A DNA stretch of 64,000 bases, from the NCBI GenBank assembly GCA_948099385.1, contig CANUEZ040000140.1, positions 930,001 to 994,000 of the forward strand, written 5' to 3'. Below, piece after piece: positions 55,090 to 64,000 of this stretch (position 1 is its first letter; every line of letters starts with the position of its first letter). The notes under the pieces were generated by a model, which did no database searches, was not told where the DNA came from, and saw nothing but the letters and a program-made list of their open reading frames with translations. The stretch is from Fasciola hepatica (taxonomy: Eukaryota > Platyhelminthes > Trematoda > Plagiorchiida > Fasciolidae). Made by a program: the position numbers and the translations under genes.

Positions 55090-55589
55090 CGCCGACGACA
55101 TTGTCACTTTACAACCCCTCTTCCACTTGTAGTGATAGATCTCCGATTACCTCATTGCTGATTATAATTATCAGGTGAATCATATCACGCCTCTGTGGAT
55201 TCAACCACGAGTACAGCGGCTAAATAGTGAACTCGTTTCTGCCTACCCGGCTATGTTTCGACAGTCCGGACCTCTCCCACTATTGACCCCTTATTTCTGT
55301 CACCGCATTGACAAGAAAGGTCCCATGTGTTCAACGAGCAGCATAGATTAACACCGAACAGGCTGCGCGTTGACCGGGCCAAATTCGAACACATGCTGGA
55401 ACTAAACATAGCACGTATTTATACTAGCCTATGAGCCCCCCCCCCTCTTCATTTGATTCCTAAATCTAACGACAATTTACTACTCTGTGGAGAATATAGA
55501 GCACTCAAAGGGGTCACCTTCCCTGCTAGTCACTCGACTCCCGACATATAGGGCCTTACTTCGTTCATATCAGGTTACTCCACCATCAG

Positions 55590-57060
55590 ACGCATCGATT
55601 CAGCTCGTTCGTACAATGAAATGCTGCTAGCGTATGCCGAAATTCCAAAACAGCTGTCACTAAACCTTTCGGGTTTCCTGAGTTCTTGTTTATACCGTTT
55701 CAACTAGGCAATGTGGTTCCCACCTACCAACAAATTATACACAAGACCTCCCGTAGTTTTGAGGATACCAGTGTGTATTTTGATGATCTTTTGGTGGCTA
55801 GTTCTTTAGGAAATGATCACTGTACTCTTACAAATGCTTTTCGAACTCTTCGGATTATATTGTATAAGGATCAACATCGCCGAATGTGAACTAGGCCAGT
55901 CTGACATCACCTTCATAGGATATTCTATTTCAGTCTGAGGTATTGTCTACCAGTCCGATAAAGCTTCCACTGTTCGCAATTATCCAGAACCTCGCCAGTC
56001 CCATCAGTTCCAAGGCCTAGTGAATTTCTACCGCCGGTTCATTCCTCACTGTGCTGAAATGATCCATTGAGCATTGAGCTTCTGCACGGAAGCAAGCGTA
56101 AATTCATGTTTTCCTATACGGCACAAGCGGCATTTGCCTCAAGCAGCCTATCGACAACATAGCACTCCTTACTCACCCTTACCCTTCGGCCCCTATATCG
56201 GAAGTAACTGATGCCTCTAACACGGCGGTTGGAGCAGTACTGTAACACTTCGTAGACGATTCTTGGCAGCCTCTAGCATTCTTATCAAAGCGCCTACAAC
56301 CCACCGACTCCAGGTAGAGCACGTTTGGTACGGAGATACCTGTGAGGGTATGTGCTGACTCATGGTTGATAGCCAGCCATGTCCCGTCGGCAATCGGCTT
56401 GTCAGCGCTTGTCCAGAATCCAGGTTAGTGCTTGTGCCAGCGGATCGAGGATACTCGAACAGAGTCCCGTCAAGTGGTAACCGGTCATGTGACCAAACAA
56501 CCAATCAGAAGACAGGCTACCTGATGCCAGTATGAAAGAGCTAGTCTTCGTTGGAACGATTGACGTCAGTGGTTGTTTCTTCTTATATAAACGATGTGTC
56601 TCTTGCTAATAAAATGAGGTGATTCGTGGGCGGAATATACTTCTCACTAGAGCTAGTGGGACGGAACAAAACAATACCGGCCATCGAATTGGGCATCCGT
56701 CACTTTCTACACGAACTCGAAGGCCATTCTTTGATGGTGTTTACAGATCATAAGCCTTTTTTTATCTCAAAGTCAACTTCCGATCGATACTCACCACACG
56801 AGACTCGTCACCTAAACTTTGTCTCAAATTTCATCGTGGACACAAGACAAGTCTCTGGGATAGAGAATCTCGTGGCGATGGGTGATCATGCGTACATCAA
56901 CTGAATCTGTCTCCAGCACTGATATTGACTTGGACGCAACGGCAACTGCCCAGGCTACAGATTCTGATATTGAACAAATTGGACGAAATCATTCTTTGAG
57001 CCTAACGACGGTACCTGTCCCGACTTCCCAGAATCCCATCACTTGATGTGTCAGAAGGTC
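55590..57060 (+). pseudogene. Gypsy-A copy 3 reverse transcriptase and RNase H, broken
   Basis: RT remnants include SVYFDDLLVASSLGNDHCTL, where the catalytic box reads YFDD, then GQSDITFIGYSIS-like sequence and [17 protein letters not shown]. RNase H remnants flank the solo LTR, with FTDHKPFFIS, SDRYSPHETRHLNFVSNFIV and DTRQVSGIENLV. Stops are frequent. Confidence 0.85.
56341..56673 (+). repeat. Solo LTR of another family, 333 bp, in the RNase H of Gypsy-A copy 3
   Basis: It begins TGTGAGGG and ends CAAAACA, with ATACC directly repeated at 56336-56340 and 56674-56678. Removing it joins RNase H sequence that is continuous in copies 1 and 2. It has a TATA-like TATATAA near 56584 and AATAAA at 56608-56613, typical LTR features. 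No matching internal region or second copy in this window. Confidence 0.85.
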
Positions 57061-57850
57061 GTCCCAGCTCAGTGGCTCCCGCTGCCTACCGCTATCCAAC
57101 TCTCATGGCCCTCCATAATCTGGCTCACCGTCATATGACTGTCTCGTTGAGACTGGTAACCGAGCGTCTTGTTTGGCACAACGTCAAACGAGATGTCCGC
57201 CAGTGGTTCCATACTTGTTTTCAGTGTTAACACCCACAGACACACTAAGACCGCGTTAGCTAGGTTCCTGAAACCAGAAACACGTTTTCATTATGTACAC
57301 ATCGACCTCGTAGGAACACTGCCACCTTCACCTAAGTACGTTTACATGCTCACACGTGTGGACCGTTTTACTCGCTGGCCGCAGGTCATTTTTATCTCTT
57401 AATCCGCGTCAGAAGAGGCTGCAAAAGCTTTTCTGACCGGTTCGGTTAGTCAGTTCAGTTGCCCGGCAATACTGACAATTGATCGTGGTCCGCATTTTGA
57501 TGGCGCTTTTGGCAGCCTACTCGCCAAGCTCGGTTGCCAACACATTAGGATGACAGCCTACCACCCTCAGGTCAAAAGTATGGTTGAGCATTTGCACCGG
57601 CAATTAAGAGCTGCCCTTCGCACAAACTGTAACTCACTTTGGAGTGAAACACTACTATTGGCATTCTTAAGCCGGAGTAGTACCGTTACGGGAGAAGTGA
57701 ACACAACATTGGCAGTGCTGGTATATGGCTGTACACTTCGTCTGCCTGGAGAGTTGGTAGCTCCCTCACCAACCGTGACCTTCGACTACGGCGACTACAC
57801 TCAGGGACTTAAGCAGCACATGTGAGTGCCCAAGGTCAGCCAGCCACGCA
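57048..57850 (+). pseudogene. Gypsy-A copy 3 integrase, broken
   Basis: Zinc domain AYRYPTLMALHNLAHRHMTV and ERLVWHNVKRDVRQWFHTCF; core VHIDLVGTLPPSPKYVYMLT (first Asp), LTIDRGPHFDGAF (second Asp), AYHPQVKSMVEHLHRQLRAA (Glu). The segment around YHPQ to VEHLH is in frame here, unlike copies 1 and 2. Several stops elsewhere. Confidence 0.87.
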
Positions 57851-58369
57851 AATAACAATCTACAAGTTGATCTGGCCGTATTGGAAAGGGCTACCCACGT
57901 ATTTCTTCGCATCGATGATGTTCAGTTATCACTACAACCGCCATGCACTGGCCCGTTTCGGGTGATAAAACGTAGAGCGAAAAAGTTTTTCATAGACAAC
58001 CGGGCGACACGACACCGTATCTATTGACTACCTCAAACCTGCCGTCATAGAATGCTAGCCGCCCAGCCATCTTACACCAGCTCATGCCGCTCAGTCACTT
58101 GCATCGAGCGAGCTATAACTCGAACCACCCACAATTACACCTTGTGAAAACTCAGAAATTAGTCCACCAGAATCTCCCACCGTACCCGCAACTCGAAGTA
58201 GTCGGCGCGGCCGCCAACTACAAAACTCTGTCAGTTTCGTTGATTTCGTGACAACTTTTACGACGAACTGTTTGCATTAAGTTGTGAAATTCGCTATAGA
58301 TTTACCAATAAGCAGGCCCGAAAATTTACAGTCAGTGGTACTGATTTATTCTTTTTTCCGGTGCCTTAG

Positions 58370-58882
58370 CAACTACAGCAACACCGAAAGTCGTTCATGT
58401 GTTTGTTATTATGGCTCAACATCCACCGACGCCCTCAGGCGTTACTTCCTTCCAGTTTACCTTGCCCTCTCTCAGACAGATTCGCACAGTCATTGGCTTC
58501 ATCCGTACCCTCAGTGACTCCCGCGTACGTTCAAAGAGATAACTACTCACTGGACAACGGGACGATTTGTCAGTATGGTACTGGAAACGACACCTGGACG
58601 CCTTTTTGGATGAACCTGACACGGCATCTTCGGGGTGTCGAGTGTGTGAGACCCTTGGGTGCTCAAATACCGTTGGAACGACGCACATCAGAATACGAGG
58701 GGGCAGACTCCGTCAAACTCTCGCCGGCAGTCATTCAACCTCACCAACAACATAACGAGCAAGATACGAGGATTTCCGCGACTATCAATGCTTCTGGCCT
58801 ATCGACACGATCGAAGCCCAACTCCGTCGGACTTCTAGGAGGAAGCCCATTTAGGGACAGTGATCTTCGTACATGCTTCTAA
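58370..58882 (+). pseudogene. Post-integrase region of Gypsy-A copy 3
   Basis: A pyrimidine tract ending GTGCCTTAG precedes 58370, at the position of the acceptor-like site in copies 1 and 2. Downstream, pieces match their third frame: CYYGSTSTDALRRYFLPVYL, ALSQTD, then after small indels SVWYWKRHLDAFLDEPDTAS and CSNTVGTTHI. Another frame stays open for 161 codons (58397-58882). The coding status is uncertain. Confidence 0.35.
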
Positions 58883-59156
58883 CACGTTTATTGTTTAACT
58901 GAACGCTGATTACCAAGACCAGTTGCCATTTGACCGTTGCTCTTGCGCACATTCTCACGCATATTCTCAACTACACACTAATCACTATCTCTCTCAATCA
59001 TCTTCGGGTTCTCACGGGTCGTGGAGAATACTATTCCGGTTAACGTATTTGTACAGTGCCGAAAATTAGAGTAATGTGCAGGTTTTCCACGTAGTAAAAG
59101 TGATCGAAGAACGCATTTAATTCGGAAACTGCGACGTAAGGTCTCACGACCTTACA
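58852..59156 (+). repeat. 3' LTR of Gypsy-A copy 3, diverged
   Basis: It aligns with the other A LTRs: ACACGTTTATTGTTTAACTG, TCACGGGTCGTGGAGAATAC, then CAGTGCCG and a CCTTACA end. It is more diverged than any other copy, matching the decay of its pol. The left end is approximate. Confidence 0.85.
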
Positions 59157-59396
59157 TTTCCACCGGAAGGACGGATCAACCCTGAGGTCGTGATGTCGAA
59201 GAACTTCCTTGCCCATGATCGAGTGAGGAAGGTTAGCAATAATAAACACGCCTTGTAGATTTCGGCGTAAACCGAAGTTCATTGTGAATGGACACTTACC
59301 GTAAATCTTGATAGGTGTCTTAGCAACAGCGGCCAACTCGCTGTTCAACCGATTGAGGCGGCTCGCAAAACAAGGTTGAATTGTATCTACCTGCAC
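59157..59396 (-). pseudogene. Gypsy protease fragment
   Basis: The minus frame reads VAKTPIKIYGKCPFTMNFGL, RRNLQGVFIIANLPHSIMGK and VLRHHDLRVDP, matching the second half of the Gypsy-A/B protease (FGQRSLTLNLGLKRNFRWVF and GIDFLQHFDLLV). The catalytic DTG part is outside the fragment or lost. The copy 3 LTR abuts it, so copy 3 may have inserted here. Confidence 0.75.
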
Positions 59397-60227
59397 CCAT
59401 GTATAATAGGAAATGTGCTCCTGATTTTCTGTTGTCTATACACAATGGGTGACTGTCAGCGGGAAGGCCCAAAACAGTCGTTGACTTCACAGGTCACTTT
59501 ACGCGTTTCCCCGTTGGTCGGGTTGATTCGTGTGCTACTTGGTGAATTTCTTCGCTTTAGTGAGGTCGTACCAACGTGTGTCGGGGTTTATATGGTTCCG
59601 CTGCCTTGAACGGTTTGCATTGCCTTTTATTTCAGTTCCGTGAATCAAAGGCGACCAGTTCAGCGCACTAACCGGAGATGAAAGCAATCTCACTTTGGTA
59701 GTTAAGCCATCTGTGTTGTTACTGTGATGGCACGGTCTGACACATCGCTCGGTAGAAAGCTTAGTCTCACTGGCAGACAGTGCGCCAGCAGCTTCCCAAT
59801 ATCAAGCCAACGCAACCACAAGCGACAGGAAAGCCGACCGATGGAGTGAACCGATAGGATGAGAGATGAATCCCGTCAACGGTGCTTAAGCTTCAAGGCT
59901 TGGTCGTCCATACCAGTCGGGCCAATACTTTTTGTACAATGACTGAGTGCATGAGGCAACAACCCATGTATATTTATTGTTTTTTCACTAATGAAGCGAG
60001 ATGGTTCGCAGACAAAAAGTACCTCTCACCAGAGTTGGTGGAAAGGTTCAAAACATTTACCGCTGTTCACTTCGAGGCTGTTCGCTGTGTGATGGTCGGA
60101 GGTCATGAATGTACTTGTACCCTGCAAGCGGTTTACATTAATCTATCTAACACTGAATCGCCTTCAAAACCGGACGTATGTATAAATGTATATAAAGCCG
60201 GCTTGATAACAAGCACGGTGCCAACAC
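59397..60227. other. Region without recognised gene
   Basis: A 116-codon plus frame at 59882-60232 is open (TMTECMRQQPMYIYCFFTNE, ARWFADKKYLSPELVERFK) but unrecognised, and no splice context was clear. Confidence 0.25.

Positions 60228-60264
<37 letters not shown>
60228..60264 (-). repeat. (ATT)n microsatellite, likely LINE tail
   Basis: About twelve AAT units on the plus strand (ATT on the minus strand) at the 3' side of the minus-strand RTE-like LINE. RTE-type LINEs often end in short tandem repeats. Confidence 0.85.
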
Positions 60265-60268
<4 letters not shown>

Positions 60269-61500
60269 CAACACCAACAACAAAAACAAAAACGAAAACA
60301 ACGACGATAACATAAACAAAAACAACAACAACAGGAAAAAATTACAATGCCAGAGGGGAGAATTAAGAGTCAATATTAAGACTGCAACAGGTAAAAGCAA
60401 ATTATTAAATGCTTTCACTGTACACGTTATGTAAGCTTTGCCCGTTTTCCTCTTGTTTATGGGAAACGAGAAGTCAACAGATAGGTCATACAGCATTCGC
60501 GCCACTGGATTCAGCTCTGAGCCATATCCTTCAACTAGGAAGGTGGGAAGCACCGACCGAAGCTAACTTCTTTATGCCTCTACACCAAGTCATAGCCTGG
60601 CCTCCGCGTCGCTTCTTCCAGCCTTTCCCAACACGTGCAAAACGAGCACGGAAAAGTAGACGATAGGCAGGTATTCGCAAGACATTATCGAGTCACCGGT
60701 TGAGGCATAGAGTGATTATCTCGGTCAGAGGGCGACTATCAGCACTGAACACACAACAACGAACTTCATCATTGCTCACTCGATATTCATGCCAGATATG
60801 AACAAAGGTTCAGAGATATCGGGTTATCGAATACAGAAGCCAGCAAGCATCCCCAACGCGGAGCGGCAAGGTCTCGCAACCGCATAGAACACTACCAGCT
60901 TTGGTGCCTTACACCTTTCCGTTGAATGGAAGTCGGATGTCATGACGCCACAGATGGAGTAGGTTCGCGAAAGTTGTCCTGACTCTCGTAATTCATGATG
61001 CAATCTCCTCTCCAACATCGCCACCAGCTTTGATCTAGCTCTTGAGGCACTTGAAGCTATTGACTACCTCCAGCTGACAACCACAAAAGTCAGCGCCGTC
61101 ACTGGCTCCTGAGAGTCTCGAAGAAGTACCTTACGTTTTGGAGGCGTAGAGTGCGTACCACATCGAGACACACCAAGCGGTCCAATAATTGTTGAATTTC
61201 CCGTTTACTGTTGTTCATCAAGGAGGTATTATCGGCATACTCTAAGTCAAAACCCGTGTTCCGTGGGAGGAGTTCAACCACACCGTTCGGAAGATCAGAC
61301 GATGCGTTCTGTAGGACATCCTCAACAGCACATTTGAAACGAGGTGGGGATAAAGAGCAACCTTGTCGTACTTCACAGGAGAAGGCAAAGGACGGCGAAG
61401 GATTCCCATAGACCCCAACCCGACCTGAGGCTTGACGATACAAGTACTTCAGCACCAACACGTACTTTGCAGGTAAACCTAAACCGGCTAACATAGCTTG
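60265..61500 (-). pseudogene. RTE-like LINE, 5'-truncated, broken
   Basis: From about 61480 down the minus strand: LGLPAKYVLVLKYLYRQASG, RVGVYGNPSPSFAFSCEVRQ, GCSLSPPRFKCAVEDVL, then FDLEYADNTSLM, where the catalytic YADD has become YADN. Further down, in shifting frames, are LCGCETLPLRVGD, HEYRVSNDEVR, and a GWKKRRGGQAMTWCRGIKKL block, the usual C-terminal end of this LINE type. The upstream endonuclease and first RT blocks are missing. Confidence 0.85.
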
Positions 61501-63451
61501 GACGTTATTGAGAAGAGTTTGCATCCAAGGTACGAATGGTATTGTATTATTCAAACTGAGGGTGGTGACATGTCCCTGCGTAAAACGGAGAAGTTTTGTC
61601 GGAATCTGGATGTCACTGGGCTTGATGCAGCAAAACAATTGGTTAAGTCTTCCGGGCCACAAGGTACTAACTAAGTCCCGAGAAAGGCCTACGGAAGAGA
61701 CAACGAGCCAAAAGTTCTTATGACTGCTCGATAAAGATAGAACAAAATAAAGTTTTATCAGATACCACCATACTGAAATACAGCACAATAGGAAAAGAAA
61801 AAGGGGATTCACAGTTTTTTTGCTATGAGCAGCAAATCGATACAAACCGGCCACAAAAACTACTCCTCAGATTTGATTTAATGCAGCTTCCGGTCAGCCG
61901 GCCGTACATAGTTCGAAAGAATCCTAATAACTCTTGTGCTGGGTAAAAAGTCGCTGTAGATTCGTTAAAAATGGCACTTAGGATCGTATGAATTTGGTTT
62001 TTATTGCCACAGGTTTCAGAAGGCTCACAAGCAACACAGAGGGAACAATCCGCGGTAATCACTTGTGAGTGCGATGAAAATGTGAGTTTATTAACCTGAT
62101 AAAACAATAAAACGTTGAGTGCCATATAGTGAGAAGGGAATGGTAATATATGGCAAATGTACAAGGCACCTTAAGTTTCAAAGGTTGCCGAAAGGTGCCA
62201 GCAGTTGATGGGATGAGTAAACGGAAATCTGTATTGAATCAGTGTAGTTTTTTGGACGTTTCACGGTGGTAGAATGACTCCGGGCTCGATGTCAGCTAAG
62301 GGAGATAGGATTCAACCTTCCGAAAGTAGAAAAGATAAAGACGTACTTTTCATTTGGTAGAAACCGGCCGTCGTTAAACCAAGCGGACAAACAACAAGCA
62401 GCTCTGTTGCATCGAACAACATAAAAACTGCTTAGAACTAAGTACTGATTATTTGTGGTTATCTATAGCAATTTTACTACCTAGTTTACGCATGCAAACT
62501 CAGTCAATACCAGGTCGATAAAGAAACTCGCCTATAGAAGGGAACTTCCACAGTTGCCGTTCACTCAAGATAGGGAGTAAAGTGCACCGGCCATCAATGA
62601 CCTGACGAGTTTTGTATGAAGTCCTTCTAAGGAACCATGTTACGATGCCCTAATCTACTCCTGCAGCCGGCGTATGTTCACCAAAATGTGCACGTACTGG
62701 GGGTCACCCCTAAGACCTTCATTTGAGTGCCGCAGAAAAAACGAATGTACGGGACATAATGTTCTGACACGATTTTCTGTGATTCATTCACCGACCATAC
62801 CTGTACATGAAATGGAAATCAACATGAAGCAAGTAAGAGAAGAAACGAACTGAATTTGCCGAATCAGCCGGAGGTACATACAAGTTACACAAAGCGAAAA
62901 AAACTTGCTGCTTAGTTGATTCTCCGAAATGGTGTTATAAAATGTGTGAAAACCGTAAAAAAAAAAACGGTAAACGTTCAGTAAATGAACGCCGTCTGCA
63001 AGGCACATTGTCCAATGTGCAGTCTGATTAGAGGTCCGCGATAACTTCAATCCGGTCGCATTCCATTTTTACTACTGGAACATTTATCAGTAGCTAGAAT
63101 CCAGTCAACCACTATTGCTTAGAGAGAAAATACGTCAGTGGGGTACTATCGACCAGAGGATCAGTAACAGAATTGTTTAATAATTTAGGTTGTCAGTAAT
63201 CAGATCTATGCCAAATGAATGAACAGAGAAGTGTACCTAGATGTCTACACTGCCATTACGTTGTATGGGTATTATCCATTTGTCTGTTATCATAGCTGAA
63301 CTTGCTGCGAACTGCACAACGAAGGGAGTCAACAAGGGGCTGTTTGCCTCACCCGCAATAAAACGAGCCACATTTCTGTTTAGTGATTTATAACAAAGTG
63401 ATTTTTTGTCCTATTCTGCCGATCCCGCTATCTTAATTGCATGATAAGTAG
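61501..63451. other. Region without recognised gene
   Basis: Only short frames. A run of 13 A lies near 62956-62968. Nothing else supported. Confidence 0.3.
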
Positions 63452-64000
63452 TGTACTTATCAGTCTATATGATACACTAAGTTAATTCCAACAATATCTA
63501 AGACGACACTAACAAACTAGGGTGGGCGGAGGAGCGTGTTCAGATGACAAGGCAAAAGGTATGCACAATAGAAATAAAAATGAAACAAGATGCATGACAA
63601 AAACTCAAAATAGTCCACCTTTCTTGTAATCGGGATGTGAGCGCAAAAGAATAAATGTCGGCCAATGTGTTCGGTTCAGCTCAGTCTGACAGCAATTCGT
63701 CGAATCAATCGGAATGGTGCTCAGGCGAGTGCCAAGTGACGCCGCTGAAGCTTCTAAAGTGCTTCATTTCTCTCGGTTAGATCTGGATGATGTGATTCCA
63801 GGGCTTTTCAAGTCAGAAATCTAGACCAAGCCAGAATGAGGGGTTTATTGGGATCTTTTTTGTGTTGCGCGGTGGTGGTGTGTATTCGGAAAAGATGTGT
63901 GTTGTTGCATACAATAAAACGTCCGCACGAAAAAAGGAATGTTGCTTCAAGGGAGGTTGACAATCATGAAAAAAGTCAGAAATGTACATATACCTACAGA
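63452..64000 (-). repeat. Gypsy-B LTR, second copy, runs to window edge
   Basis: Aligns with 16310-16637 plus 16951-17160 in order and orientation. No gag-like sequence is seen to its left, so it may be a solo LTR or a 5'-side LTR of an element lost internally. The other end lies at or beyond 64000. Confidence 0.72.

Larger units (their letters stand above)
55090..59156 (+). mobile_element. Gypsy-A copy 3, old and truncated, plus strand
   Basis: It starts within the end of the protease (HITPLWIQPRVQ, SAYPAMFRQSGPLP) and runs through RT, RNase H, integrase and a post-integrase region into a 3' LTR. Many stops and frameshifts. The 5' LTR, gag and most of the protease are missing. It carries a foreign solo LTR at 56341-56673. 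Confidence 0.9.

Noticed and set aside
59882..60232. 116-codon plus frame as a host exon
   Set aside because: No recognised family, no clear splice sites, and it runs into the AAT microsatellite.
1..64000. CRISPR array, rRNA operon, prokaryotic operon or plasmid origin
   Set aside because: No regularly spaced short direct repeats, no rRNA core sequences and no bacterial-type gene clusters were seen; the content is that of a eukaryotic repeat-rich locus.

Overview
This window is eukaryotic and dominated by retrotransposons. It contains no prokaryotic-style operons, and no complete single-copy host gene can be named. The combination of elements suggests a parasitic flatworm (trematode or cestode): CsRn1-like Ty3/Gypsy elements with a primer-binding site matching tRNA-Trp, BEL/Pao elements, a Penelope-like element with a GIY-YIG domain, CR1/Jockey-like and RTE-like LINEs, and tRNA-related SINEs. 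The species assignment is inference; another invertebrate is possible.

Layout. 1-3.6 kb is a decayed BEL/Pao pol (+), cut by the window edge. 4.6-5.5 kb is a LINE reverse transcriptase (RT) relic (+), followed by a solo Gypsy-A LTR. 5.8-17.2 kb is a nest on the minus strand. An old Gypsy-C is split into protease-RT (6.0-7.3 kb) and gag (13.9-14.7 kb) by a Gypsy-A element (7309-13826). That Gypsy-A element itself carries an ATT-tailed retroposon (about 9.6-10.8 kb). Next comes the 5' half of Gypsy-B (protease, gag, primer site, LTR), whose LTR is interrupted by another solo Gypsy-A LTR. 17.2-19.6 kb is an internally deleted CR1/Jockey-like LINE (+) interrupted by a tRNA-like sequence inside imperfect inverted repeats. 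20252-25644 is a near-complete Gypsy-A element (-) with LTRs, primer site and a 4-bp target duplication (AGTT).

28535-34994 is the best preserved feature: a BEL/Pao element (-) with 426-bp LTRs differing at one site, a 5-bp target duplication (ATGAC) and one intact 1828-residue Gag-Pol ORF. It lies 16 nt inside a candidate intron of a minus-strand gene whose possible exons are at 35.0-35.7 kb. One of these exons has a recognisable paralogue at 49.1-49.3 kb. After it come a solo Gypsy-A LTR, a CACTA/EnSpm-like transposase scrap, a second ATT-tailed retroposon (39.6-41.1 kb) and an inverted pair of tRNA-like SINE heads.

46.0-48.1 kb is a Penelope-like element (+). 52.2-53.3 kb is a gag-only CsRn1-like relic. 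55.1-59.2 kb is an old Gypsy-A copy (+) interrupted by a 333-bp solo LTR with perfect ATACC target duplications. A Gypsy protease scrap, a 5'-truncated RTE-like LINE (-) with an (ATT)n tail and a Gypsy-B LTR at the right edge complete the window.

The most interesting points are: the young BEL element next to a splice donor; mosaic identity between two Gypsy-A copies that share a broken integrase; a third reading frame downstream of integrase preceded by a conserved splice-acceptor-like tract; the tRNA-like unit in inverted repeats; and the duplicated host-like exon.
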